From NCBI RefSeq assembly GCF_018736065.1, contig NZ_CP076128.1:4589001-4653000 (forward strand): a stretch of DNA of 64,000 nt, given 5' to 3'. Below are positions 56,208 to 64,000 of this stretch, in pieces. How positions within the stretch are numbered: the first letter of the stretch is position 1; every line of letters starts with the position of its first letter. The stretch is from Flammeovirga kamogawensis (GTDB lineage: Bacteria > Bacteroidota > Bacteroidia > Cytophagales > Flammeovirgaceae). The notes under the pieces were generated by a model that saw only the letters and a program-made list of their open reading frames with translations, did not search any database and was not told the origin of the DNA. A program made the position numbers and the translations under genes.

Positions 56208-57761
56208 ATGGATGTAGAAGTGTCAATGAACATTGCTGTGCTAATTGTAGCATGTTTAATCGTAATAGCTGTTTTATTAGTTGTAATCGTATATTTTTTC
56301 TTAAAACAAAAATATGCTCAACAAGAACATCAATTTAAGGTGGAAGTGGAAGAACGCTTGAAACTAACTCAAGCAAAAAATGAGGCTTCTCAATTAAATC
56401 AGAATTTGATAAATGAAAATACTGTACTAAAACAATCATTATCTGTTGCTGAAACAGAAAAAACAGCCTATAAAAATCAACTTCTTGATGTACAGAATAA
56501 ATATCAAATAATAGATAGTAACCTTGCCGAAGTATCTAATAACTATGCAAACACTAAAGGTATATTAGAGACTCTAAATGAGAATAAAAAATCAATAGAA
56601 AAAGAGTTAGACTATTTAAAAGAAAGCGAACAAGAATTAAAAACTGAAAATATTCAACTCCGTGAAATAAATAGAAGTATGCAAGAGCGTTTAAATCAAA
56701 ATGCTATAGATTTACAAAATTTGAATCAACAATTTAAAAAGGAATTTGAAAATTTAGCAAATAAAATTTTTGAAGAAAAGTCATCAAAATTTACAGATCA
56801 AAATAAATCTAACCTTAATACAATTTTGCATCCTTTTAAAGATCAAATAGAAAGCTTTAGAAAGAAAATTGAAGATAATTATGGTAAAGAATCTAATGAA
56901 AGGACTTCTTTGAGAACTGAATTAGAAATGCTTAGAAAGATGAATAATCAAATTTCTGAGGATGCACAAAACTTGACAAAAGCATTAAAAGGAGATAAAA
57001 AAACGCAAGGAGATTGGGGCGAGATGATTTTGGATTCTGTCCTTAGTAAATCTGGGTTAAGAGAAGGAAGTGAATATTATATTCAGCCAACTTATTCTAC
57101 TGATGAAGGGGAGAAACAACGCCCTGATGTAGTAGTTAATTACCCAGGAGAGAAACAAGTAATAATTGATTCTAAAGTTTCTTTAAATGCATATGAGCGG
57201 TTTGTGAATGCGGAGCAAGATAATCAGCAAGAAAAAGAAATAGCATTACATATTCGAGCTTTAAAAGCACATGTAGAAGAACTTGCAAAAAGAGATTATC
57301 AGAAATTAGAAGGGATACGCTGTTTGGACTATGTTATTATGTTTGTTCCTGTAGAACCTGCGTTTTTAGTTGCCTTGCAATACGATGATTCATTATGGGA
57401 TTATGCATATAAGAGAAAAGTGGTTCTTGTTGGACCAACTACATTAATGGCAACTTTAAAAGTGATTGAAGAACTTTGGAGAAATGAGCATCAACAAAAA
57501 AATATTGAAGACTTAGTAAACCATGCTACAAAAATATATGATAAAGCAAGAGGGTTTGTGGATACTATGTTAGTGCTTCAGAAGAAAGTGGGTGACTCTA
57601 AAACAGAGGTAGATAAAGCAATTGGTAAACTGACTGAAGGGAAAGGAAATTTAATTAGTTTAGTGCATCAAATGAATGAAAAAGGCAACCTTAGTCCAAA
57701 GAAAAAAATAGCACCTTCTTTAATAGAAGATGCTATTCGTGAAAATAATAATATTGATTAG
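56208..57761 (+). CDS. rmuC: DNA recombination protein RmuC
   Basis: About 517 residues from the ATG at 56208; a TTG at 56184 and an ATG at 56226 are alternatives. An N-terminal membrane helix (about 10-30) is followed by a long coiled coil (about 35-230) and the RmuC nuclease-like domain: KTQGDWGEMILDSVLSKSGL, RPDVVVNYPGEKQVIIDSKVSLNAY, DYVIMFVPVEPAFLVAL, KRKVVLVGPTTLMATLK. Family members limit recombination at inverted repeats. The ending overlaps the convergent SpeE-like stop by four bases. Confidence 0.93.
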   Translation: MDVEVSMNIAVLIVACLIVIAVLLVVIVYFFLKQKYAQQEHQFKVEVEERLKLTQAKNEASQLNQNLINENTVLKQSLSVAETEKTAYKNQLLDVQNKYQIIDSNLAEVSNNYANTKGILETLNENKKSIEKELDYLKESEQELKTENIQLREINRSMQERLNQNAIDLQNLNQQFKKEFENLANKIFEEKSSKFTDQNKSNLNTILHPFKDQIESFRKKIEDNYGKESNERTSLRTELEMLRKMNNQISEDAQNLTKALKGDKKTQGDWGEMILDSVLSKSGLREGSEYYIQPTYSTDEGEKQRPDVVVNYPGEKQVIIDSKVSLNAYERFVNAEQDNQQEKEIALHIRALKAHVEELAKRDYQKLEGIRCLDYVIMFVPVEPAFLVALQYDDSLWDYAYKRKVVLVGPTTLMATLKVIEELWRNEHQQKNIEDLVNHATKIYDKARGFVDTMLVLQKKVGDSKTEVDKAIGKLTEGKGNLISLVHQMNEKGNLSPKKKIAPSLIEDAIRENNNID

Positions 57762-59341
57762 AATAAATCCCAATTGCCTTTCCCGTAATATGTTGGTAAT
57801 ACAGGGTTATGAACCGTATTTATTTCAATTTTGCTACTGTCAAATTCAATAAGCCCTTTTCCAAAAGAAGTAATTGAATTTAGAGCCTCTTGGTTTAACC
57901 ATTTAGTAGGAATGTCATCTAAATTAGAAGTTCTAATACGCTCCTTCATTTGTTGAGGAGACATAGTTTTTGTTCCCATAATCCAACCCCATTCACCTAA
58001 AGTAAGTACTTGATTTCTTAGAGGAATTGTATTAAAACCGGCACTTTGCATTGTTTTTTCAATACAATAAAATGCTTTTGTAGCATAATAAGGACTACCT
58101 GCTTGAGTAATTATTACGCCATTAGGTCTTAAGTGATGCCATGACATTCTGAACGTTTCTGCAGATTGTAACCTCCCAAGTTCAATAGATTTAGGATCAG
58201 GGAAATCCATTAATATTACATCAAAGAAATCATTAGTTTTTTCTAAAAAGGTAAATGCATCCGTATTGATAATTGTAACTTTATCATTGTTAAGTGCATT
58301 TTTATTTAGTTTTCTAAAAATTGGATCTTCCTTACCAAGAGTTGTAATGGCTGGGTCTAGATCAACTAATGTGATTTTTTTAACCGATGGAAATTTTAAT
58401 GCTTCCCTAGCCAAGCAACCGTCTCCACCACCTAGAATTAAAATATTTTCAGGATGTCCTGAAAGTTTAAGTGCTGGAATTGCCATAGGTTCATGGTATA
58501 ACCACTCATCGAAAGTACTTAATTGAAGGTGTCCATTTAAATACAACCAATAATCATTTTTCCATTGCGTAACTACAATTCTTTGATATGAAGTTTGCTC
58601 TTGAAATACTACTTTATCTTTGTATAATTTTTGTTCGCCAAAATTAATTACATCCTGTGCGAATACCATTCCTACGCCAATTATAACAAATAACCCAACG
58701 CTGCTAATCTTTAATTTATTTACCCATTTTGTATCTATAATATCATCTAACCTCCAAAGAAGAAGAATTGCTACAGAAAGGTTTACAAATCCTAAAACAA
58801 AAGGAGTGTAGGTTAAACCAAGAAAAGGAAGTCCTACAAATGCAAAGAATAAACCACCAACTAAACTACCAAAGTAATCTTTCTCCATAACAGAGGAGAT
58901 ATTTACTTTGAGAGACTCAAAAGAATCATTCAATCTCGTTGCTAAAGGAATTTCAAGTCCAATTAGAAAGCCAATACAGATACTTGTAAAATAAATAAGT
59001 ACCCCGTCAATTGGTAATGGAAATACATAAAGTGATTTGTCGAAACTTACATAAGCTGAAATGCCATATGCAATAATTGAGCTGAATGAAACTAAGAAAG
59101 AAAGAATAAACTCAACAACGATAAATTTTTCGATTAAATTCTTGTCAAGGTATTTACTAAATCGACTTCCTAACCCCATAGCAAAAAGCATGAAGGATAA
59201 AGTAAGTGTCCATTGTAAAACTGAATTACCTAAAAAATAAGTGGCTAATGTAGATAAAACATATTCTGCTACGATACCAGATAGGCCAGTAGCAAATAAA
59301 GCCAATTTTAAAGTGTTTGACTTTGATAAAAATGAAGCCAT
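57758..59341 (-). CDS. Membrane-bound spermidine-synthase-like aminopropyltransferase
   Basis: A 527-residue protein. Seven or so helices at about 10-230 precede a soluble SpeE-type domain (about 250-510): LYLNGHLQLSTFDEWLYHEPMAIPAL, the SAM-fold NILILGGGDGCLAREALK, LVDLDPAITTLG and the active-site VILMDFPDPKSIELGRLQS. Fusion of a membrane half with a spermidine synthase domain is known in a widespread family whose product is not settled. The amine substrate may be a polyamine or a membrane molecule. It follows a lipoprotein and a DUF4178 gene on the same strand. A terminator-like hairpin sits 17 bases before its start. Confidence 0.85.
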   Translation of the reverse strand: MASFLSKSNTLKLALFATGLSGIVAEYVLSTLATYFLGNSVLQWTLTLSFMLFAMGLGSRFSKYLDKNLIEKFIVVEFILSFLVSFSSIIAYGISAYVSFDKSLYVFPLPIDGVLIYFTSICIGFLIGLEIPLATRLNDSFESLKVNISSVMEKDYFGSLVGGLFFAFVGLPFLGLTYTPFVLGFVNLSVAILLLWRLDDIIDTKWVNKLKISSVGLFVIIGVGMVFAQDVINFGEQKLYKDKVVFQEQTSYQRIVVTQWKNDYWLYLNGHLQLSTFDEWLYHEPMAIPALKLSGHPENILILGGGDGCLAREALKFPSVKKITLVDLDPAITTLGKEDPIFRKLNKNALNNDKVTIINTDAFTFLEKTNDFFDVILMDFPDPKSIELGRLQSAETFRMSWHHLRPNGVIITQAGSPYYATKAFYCIEKTMQSAGFNTIPLRNQVLTLGEWGWIMGTKTMSPQQMKERIRTSNLDDIPTKWLNQEALNSITSFGKGLIEFDSSKIEINTVHNPVLPTYYGKGNWDLF

Positions 59342-59344
59342 TGT

Positions 59345-59382
59345 TTGTTAAAAAAGAAAACCCTCGAGTGTAACGAGGGTTT
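59345..59382 (-). terminator. Terminator-like attenuator directly upstream of the SpeE-like start codon
   Basis: AAACCCTCG (59358-59366) pairs with CGAGGGTTT (59374-59382), and a T-rich tail (minus strand) ends a few bases from the ATG at 59341. It separates the lipoprotein stop from this gene, so the latter relies on read-through or an unseen promoter. Confidence 0.78.
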
Positions 59383-59408
59383 ATATTAGTATAATTTTTT
59401 TATTTAGA

Positions 59409-60191
59409 TTATTTCCCTCCGCTAGAAGATGATCTAGATCTACTTGAAGAACCACTCCCATATCGAGATGTAGAGCTTTTGTATCCTGAAGCTCTAGATC
59501 CAGCAGCAGTTCTGGCAGGAGAACGACTAACGCTATTTCCAACAGTATTTCTAAAGCTAGAGCTAGTACTCATTCGTCTAGAAAATGAAGGATTTGATTT
59601 TTGAGCACCAGAAGAATATGAACCATATCTTGGAGATCCAGAACTTCCTCCGTAATAATTTCTTCCAGAAGAATGATATCCTCTATAATTCATGTAACTT
59701 GATCTATATACAGGACCATAATAACCCATTCCAAAGATACTACGCATCATAGCGTATCTACCATAAAATTCCCAGAAACTTGTTCCAGTAGATGGGTTCG
59801 TTTTCCATTCTCCATACTGAGAATTTCCTACATATCCAGAATAACCAGGAGGAGAAACTTGTTTACTAAGTTTTCCGTCAACTTTTGAAGCAACTTCCAT
59901 CCCAATATCACCAGAATGTAAATTAAAGAATGTTTCAGATACTTCGTACCATTCAGTTTCTTTAGTTTGCGGAATACTATCAGCTCCCATTGTAATCACT
60001 TTAAACTTTTGTCTGTAATGATCCGATGAAAATAAATGTTCTTCAGCATCCATGTCTTGTAGTATAATAGTGAAATTATTCACATTAGACATACTTACAA
60101 TTAGCTGATCAACAGGATTTTTTTTGAATGTTTCCTGTGATGTACATGAAATCAAAAACAGGAAAGAAATAAATGCGAGAATTTTTCTCAT
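59409..60191 (-). CDS. Lipoprotein with Ser/Gly/Arg-rich tail, linked to DUF4178 and SpeE-like genes
   Basis: A 260-residue protein. A signal peptide with lipobox FLISC (Cys16) is followed by a folded region of about 130 residues (PVDQLIVSMSNVNNFTIILQDMDAEEHLF, YHVV-type strands, WEFYGRYAMMRSIFGMGYYGPVY). The last 90 residues are a low-complexity tail of Ser, Gly, Arg and Tyr (YGSGSSSRSRSSSSGGK). I know no named family. The tail resembles that of DUF1190 lipoproteins (YjfM, YgiB) which accompany YjfL-type loci in enterobacteria, but sequence homology is not shown. It probably forms one transcript with the DUF4178 gene 62 bases upstream. Confidence 0.72.
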   Translation of the reverse strand: MRKILAFISFLFLISCTSQETFKKNPVDQLIVSMSNVNNFTIILQDMDAEEHLFSSDHYRQKFKVITMGADSIPQTKETEWYEVSETFFNLHSGDIGMEVASKVDGKLSKQVSPPGYSGYVGNSQYGEWKTNPSTGTSFWEFYGRYAMMRSIFGMGYYGPVYRSSYMNYRGYHSSGRNYYGGSSGSPRYGSYSSGAQKSNPSFSRRMSTSSSFRNTVGNSVSRSPARTAAGSRASGYKSSTSRYGSGSSSRSRSSSSGGK

Positions 60192-60253
60192 TTTTAATAG
60201 TTGTTTGATTTACTTAGAAATTAATGCGTTACAATTGTAAACGAAATTTAATA

Positions 60254-60796
60254 CTAAGTGGTTGGCAGTATATTACTAAAAGCATCTGGTTCTTCTACGA
60301 TACCAAGTGATGCTTCAAATTCTTCATCATCAAATTGTTCTAAAGAAAGTACATATTTTTCTGAGTCATCATAATACTCCCATACCATATATGGAGCACT
60401 TTCTTTATTTTCTATATTTCTCCAATACCCTACAGATTTTATATCACGATAATATACTTTCCCGTCAAATACAATCTTTTTTGGAGGTTTGCCTTTCGTT
60501 TCAAGAGCATCATCTACTTCATCAGGAAGTTTACCCCATTTAACTTTTCTAGATATTGTTCCTGTAAGAAAATCACTGTCTTCAATGCTTAGAAAAACAG
60601 CATCATTAGCACTTTCTAATTTAAATTCATAAGAGAAGTCATTGTCTCCCCAGTCGTATTCAAATTCTTCAGTTACTTCCCAACTTTGTAAGTCGTAATC
60701 TAGTACATATCCTTTTCTAATATCTCTAATTGTAATATTTGTAGGATCGTAATGTTTCTCTTCTTTTTTCTTCTTTTTGAAAAATCCGAATGGCAT
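60254..60796 (-). CDS. DUF4178 protein
   Basis: A 180-residue protein from the ATG at 60796 (MPFGFFKKKKKEEKHYD); an alternative start nine codons earlier lacks support. DUF4178 phrases are NITIRDIRKGYVLDYDLQSWEVTEEFEYDWGDN, LESANDAVFLSIED and VYYRDIKSVGYWRN. The fold appears all beta, cytosolic, with a Lys-rich N-terminus. DUF4178 is known to cluster with DUF350, SpeE-like and PspA proteins in a membrane-stress theme. It is the first gene of this small group on the minus strand. Confidence 0.85.
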   Translation of the reverse strand: MPFGFFKKKKKEEKHYDPTNITIRDIRKGYVLDYDLQSWEVTEEFEYDWGDNDFSYEFKLESANDAVFLSIEDSDFLTGTISRKVKWGKLPDEVDDALETKGKPPKKIVFDGKVYYRDIKSVGYWRNIENKESAPYMVWEYYDDSEKYVLSLEQFDDEEFEASLGIVEEPDAFSNILPTT

Positions 60797-60948
60797 AATT
60801 TTATATTTATATTGATACGACAATATACAATAAATTGTCCTTTTCTGATAAGATTTATAAAGTAAAGCTGTAAATAGAATGTGTAATCTAAAGCAATGAA
60901 ATTTGGTTTAGAAAATTACTTGAGGAAGTAAAATAAGAAAGTGTACTA

Positions 60949-61866
60949 TTAATCACGTTCTAGAATTGAGAATTGTTTTCCTTCTTTTGCTAGTTCAGTC
61001 GTAGGGAATTCTTCTCTAGCTTCTTCTAGTAAAGTATTGAGGTCTCCATATCTTGCGGAGAAATGACCAATAAGTAACTCTCCAACTTTGGCTTCTTTAG
61101 CAACAGTTCCAGCTTGTTTTGCAGTAGTATGAAATGTTGTATTAGCTCTCTCCAAATGTCTATGCATAAAAGTAGATTCATGATATAAAACATCTACACC
61201 ATAAACTTTAGAAATTACACTTTTACTATATTTTGTATCAGAACAAAACGCATAAGACCTAGATTTTCTAGGTGGAAGTGTTACGTTTTTATAGAAAATC
61301 TTTTCTCCTTGAAAATCAATATCTTCACCTCTTTTTAAAGCTCTAAAAGCTTCAAAAGGTAATCCAGAAGGAAGTTTTTCTGGAATTATTCTATGTTGTT
61401 TTTGTTTCTCTCTAAAAAGAAAACCAGTACAAGGTACACGGTGTGTAAGAGGGATTGTTTCTACAGTAATTTTTTCATTTTCATAAATTACTTCTGGAAA
61501 CATAGTAGGATTATCGTACAAGAACACTTTAAAACTAAGGTCAGTTTTTGTGTGTTTAAAACTTGCAAGAAGTACTTCATCTAAACCTCTAGGTCCATGA
61601 ATATATAGTGGATCTGTTCTACGTTGCATATTCATCGTAGATAATAATCCAGGGAGACCAAAAAAGTGGTCGCCATGCAAATGACTGATAAAGATATGCT
61701 CAATTTTATGTAAACTGATGCCTAAATTTATCAATTGATGTTGCGTAGCTTCACCACAATCAATTAAAAATTGTTGATTTCCTATACGTACATGTTGTGA
61801 TGTCATGTGCCTACCTTTTACAGGAACGGCGGCACTAGAACCTAATATGGTGATTTCGAATGACAA
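60949..61866 (-). CDS. rnz: Ribonuclease Z
   Basis: A 305-residue metallo-beta-lactamase-fold RNase. It has ITILGSSAAVPVKGRH near 5-20, the zinc motif SHLHGDHFFG (His62, His64, Asp66, His67), later DTKYSK and YHESTF sites, and GHFSARYGD. It trims tRNA 3' ends or degrades mRNA. The start is a TTG at 61866; no in-frame ATG is close, and homologues begin exactly here. The length is normal. Confidence 0.94.
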   Translation of the reverse strand: MSFEITILGSSAAVPVKGRHMTSQHVRIGNQQFLIDCGEATQHQLINLGISLHKIEHIFISHLHGDHFFGLPGLLSTMNMQRRTDPLYIHGPRGLDEVLLASFKHTKTDLSFKVFLYDNPTMFPEVIYENEKITVETIPLTHRVPCTGFLFREKQKQHRIIPEKLPSGLPFEAFRALKRGEDIDFQGEKIFYKNVTLPPRKSRSYAFCSDTKYSKSVISKVYGVDVLYHESTFMHRHLERANTTFHTTAKQAGTVAKEAKVGELLIGHFSARYGDLNTLLEEAREEFPTTELAKEGKQFSILERD

Positions 61867-61900
61867 CGGTTTGATTGTTAGTAGTACCTATAATCACTAG

Positions 61901-61937
61901 AAAAGCTCGAATCCTAAAGATTAGGAATCGAGCTTTT
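61901..61937. terminator. Hairpin between rnz and the STAS gene
   Basis: AAAAGCTCGAATCCTAA (61901-61917) pairs with 61921-61937 with one mismatch. It terminates the STAS gene (stop at 61962); T tracts are short on both strands. Confidence 0.7.
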
Positions 61938-61961
61938 ATTTATATCTTATAAGAAAAAGAC

Positions 61962-62342
61962 TTAGTTTTCGTCTTCACCTTCAATATCTTTTTCAATTTC
62001 ATGTAAGAATACAGAATCGATAGCTTCTTGCACTGTTGGCAATAAGTTCAATACCGTTTCTAATTTAGAAATTTTGATTAGCTTCATCACGTGCTCATTC
62101 AAGCCAGCAAGAACTAATCTACCGTTTACTTCACCAGCTAAACGATTAGCAACTAAAATAGAGCTAAGTCCTGATGAATCTACGTATTTTACACTTGATA
62201 AATCAATAATTAAATTCTCAGTACCAGATTGGAACATTGTGACAATCTCGGCTTTTAACTGAGGTGCCTTTAAAGAGTCTAATTTTTCTTCTTCAGGAAT
62301 AAGTACGGTATATTTCTCGCTTTTATTTACAGAAAATCTCAT
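61962..62342 (-). CDS. STAS-domain anti-sigma-factor antagonist
   Basis: A 126-residue SpoIIAA-like protein: LIIDLSSVKYVDSSGLSSILVANRL with the phosphorylatable Ser57 in DSSG, then VLAGLNEHVMKLIKISKLETVLNLL. Family members bind an anti-sigma kinase in a phosphorylation-dependent way. An acidic tail (EIEKDIEGEDEN) is added. No kinase, phosphatase or sigma factor is adjacent. It is a single gene between purC and rnz. Confidence 0.92.
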   Translation of the reverse strand: MRFSVNKSEKYTVLIPEEEKLDSLKAPQLKAEIVTMFQSGTENLIIDLSSVKYVDSSGLSSILVANRLAGEVNGRLVLAGLNEHVMKLIKISKLETVLNLLPTVQEAIDSVFLHEIEKDIEGEDEN

Positions 62343-62409
62343 AATTTCTTTATATAGTCTATTTTAATACGATTGCAATATACACAGTTTTTTACAAGAC
62401 AACATTAAA

Positions 62410-63345
62410 TTATCCTAATTGTGTATTAATTGCTTTGAAAATTTCATCTTCTTGATTTACATAAGATGATTTTTCAAATATTTCGCCTGTTATGTTTTCG
62501 TAAAGTTCAATATATCTATCAGAAACAGAATTTACAAACTCATCAGACATTATTGGTTGTTCTTGACCATCTTTTCCTTGAAAATCATTTTCAATTAACC
62601 ACTGACGAACAAATTCTTTAGAAAGTTGTTTTTGTGGTTCATCTTTGTCTTGACGTTCTTGGTACCCTTCAGCATAAAAATAGCGTGAAGAATCTGGAGT
62701 GTGAACTTCATCAATTAGATAGATTTTGCCATCTACTTTGCCAAATTCATATTTTGTATCAACAAGAATAAGACCTCTTTCTTTGGCAAATTCAGTCCCT
62801 TTGTTAAATAATGCTCTAGTGTAATTCTCTAACTGAACATAGTCTTCTTCAGAAACAACTCCTTGAGCAAGAATTTCTTCCCTAGAAATATCTTCATCAT
62901 GCCCTTCCATTGCTTTTGTAGTAGGGGTAATGATTGGTTCAGGAAGTTTATCGTTTTCTTTTAAACCTCCAGGAAGAGCTACACCACAAAGAATTCTTTT
63001 CCCTTCTCTATACTCTCTCCATGCATGTCCAGCTAAATATCCTCTAATAACCATTTCAACAGCAAAAGCTTCACAGTTTTTACCAATATGAACATTTGAG
63101 TGAGGAGTAGATTCTAACCAGTTAGGAACAATGTCTGCAGTCATTTTTAGAAATTTTTCTGCAATTTGATTCAGCACTTGTCCTTTGTAAGGTATTGCTC
63201 TTTTTAGAACAACATCGAATGCTGAAATTCGGTCGGTGGCAACGATAGCAATCTTCTTATCGAAGAAATACACATCTCTGACTTTGCCGTGGTAAACTCC
63301 AGTGGCATTTTCGAATTCTAATTTAGTGCTTTTTATTGCGTCCAT
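62410..63345 (-). CDS. purC: SAICAR synthetase
   Basis: A 311-residue purine enzyme, phosphoribosylaminoimidazole-succinocarboxamide synthase. Diagnostic parts are [28 protein letters not shown] near 20, [17 protein letters not shown] near 86, [13 protein letters not shown] and [30 protein letters not shown]. The C-terminus matches the long bacterial form. It has its own promoter upstream. A single gene. Confidence 0.96.
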   Translation of the reverse strand: MDAIKSTKLEFENATGVYHGKVRDVYFFDKKIAIVATDRISAFDVVLKRAIPYKGQVLNQIAEKFLKMTADIVPNWLESTPHSNVHIGKNCEAFAVEMVIRGYLAGHAWREYREGKRILCGVALPGGLKENDKLPEPIITPTTKAMEGHDEDISREEILAQGVVSEEDYVQLENYTRALFNKGTEFAKERGLILVDTKYEFGKVDGKIYLIDEVHTPDSSRYFYAEGYQERQDKDEPQKQLSKEFVRQWLIENDFQGKDGQEQPIMSDEFVNSVSDRYIELYENITGEIFEKSSYVNQEDEIFKAINTQLG

Positions 63346-63396
63346 GACTTAAAAAATATGATGTATTATTTTCCAGTTAGAATAATTTTAATGGTG

Positions 63397-63404
63397 CAAA
63401 CATA
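63397..63404 (-). promoter_or_regulatory. -7 box of purC
   Basis: CAAACATA is TATGTTTG on the minus strand, an exact TAnnTTTG. A weak -33 (ATTG on the minus strand) sits 21 bases further upstream, at about 63426. The leader would be about 45 bases. Confidence 0.6.
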
Positions 63405-63624
63405 CAAGGTCTAGTTGATTTATTACAATTTTTATAAAATGATTTTTAAGGTGATTCTCACTTTTTGCGTAATTTAAATTAGACATGAACCCAAGTTTGA
63501 ATTAGCTAAAAACAGTTTTGTGATTATTTCCTTAAATTTTTGAAGTATTCTTTGATAAAAAGAGATAAATATCCTTTATTTATCACTTAAACAATTGATT
63601 AGAATTTAGATATACCCTTCAGAT

Positions 63625-63653
63625 ATTGAAATAATCTAATCCAGCTAATTTTG
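63625..63653 (+). promoter_or_regulatory. Promoter of the gene cut by the window end
   Basis: ATTG (63625-63628), a 17-base spacer and an exact -7 box TAATTTTG (63646-63653). The start codon is at 63682, so the leader is about 20 bases. Confidence 0.6.
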
Positions 63654-63681
63654 AATTTACTACACTACCTATTTTTGACTT

Positions 63682-64000
63682 ATGTTAGATTTAAATGAAA
63701 GAGTTGACTTAACAAGAGCAACTGGATGCTACTCAGGTAAATTATTTAGAGTAGAAGATGATGTTAAATACGAAATGGATTGTCAAACATCTATCACAAT
63801 GGACGAGGCAAACGAATTGAGATTGGAAATAATTATGGATGGCTGTCAAAGCGGAGAAACAATGCCATTGGTTACAGATGAATTGTCTGAAGACCTTTTT
63901 ACTCTACGTTGTAATGAATCTGAAGAATCTTTAAAAGGAGAGGTCGATTTATTGAATAAAATGTTAAGCTTTAAAGTAGAAAGTCCTAGAAGCGGCGAAA
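63682..64000 (+). CDS. Hypothetical protein, 3' end outside window
   Basis: The frame opens with ATG at 63682 and stays open to the last base, giving at least 106 residues (starts MLDLNERVDLTRATGCYSGK). It is acidic and contains Cys near 16, 34, 54 and 77. No membrane segment or signal is seen, and no family is recognised. The preceding exact -7 box supports a real gene. Confidence 0.7.
   Translation, partial: MLDLNERVDLTRATGCYSGKLFRVEDDVKYEMDCQTSITMDEANELRLEIIMDGCQSGETMPLVTDELSEDLFTLRCNESEESLKGEVDLLNKMLSFKVESPRSGE

Larger units (their letters stand above)
63346..63681. other. Intergenic region with two divergent promoters
   Basis: 336 bases with no gene. It holds the purC promoter on the minus strand (63397-63404) and a promoter for the next gene on the plus strand (63625-63653). 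Nothing else is evident in the AT-rich middle. Confidence 0.6.

Noticed and set aside
1-64000. CRISPR arrays, insertion sequences, prophage, rRNA and tRNA genes
   Set aside because: I read both strands for regularly spaced repeats, transposase motifs and RNA gene signatures and found none I could support.

Overview
The window is a low-GC chromosomal segment from a Bacteroidota bacterium, most likely a marine member of the Cytophagales of the Flammeovirga type. This is inferred from gene content and promoter style, not from a marker gene. Evidence includes SusC/TonB-type receptors, Sec lipoproteins, a BlaI/M56-TonB operon, the ftsL-ftsI-murE-mraY-murD-ftsW gene order, and -7 boxes of the Bacteroidota form TAnnTTTG. 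I see no rRNA, tRNA, transposase, phage gene or CRISPR array. The segment looks like core chromosome with accessory patches.

Layout. 1-1687: the end of an FAD oxidoreductase and a DUF350 membrane protein. 1831-9982: cell-surface genes, namely a beta-barrel receptor, a CHRD-like repeat lipoprotein, a siderophore-type TonB receptor, a PepSY membrane protein and a phosphopantetheinyl transferase. 10430-21109: the most unusual block, three consecutive genes for exported TPR proteins ending in a caspase-like CHAT protease domain. 21204-27930: a Rossmann-fold protein, YiaAB, a secreted LRR protein, a BlaI/M56-TonB signalling operon with three matching operator palindromes, and an HlyD/DUF3302 pair. 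28153-36810 (minus strand): a YgiQ radical SAM protein, a UPF0104-type membrane protein, then an apparent operon of an IscA-like protein, a CtpA protease, a FIST sensor and a hybrid histidine kinase. 36978-44744: a six-LysM protein, a sterol-desaturase-family protein, PhnA, a di-haem peroxidase, small genes and a strong candidate structured RNA near 43.8 kb. 45006-52752: a compact division and peptidoglycan operon. 52963-63345: a coiled-coil membrane protein, DUF481, a methyltransferase, RmuC, a membrane SpeE-like / lipoprotein / DUF4178 group, RNase Z, a STAS protein and PurC. A gene cut by the window end begins at 63682.

How parts work together. The receptor, PepSY protein and phosphopantetheinyl transferase suggest siderophore uptake and possibly synthesis, although no synthetase is present. 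DUF4178, the lipoprotein and the SpeE-like protein at the right, and DUF350 with the FAD enzyme at the left, belong to families known to cluster in a polyamine/membrane-stress theme. Here they lie about 57 kb apart. The murein genes act in sequence from MurD and MurE through MraY to the FtsW/FtsI synthase with FtsL. The best candidates for an undescribed system are the triple TPR-CHAT array, with a terminator-like attenuator before its third gene, and the structured RNA. All functional statements are homology recognition by eye; no search was run.
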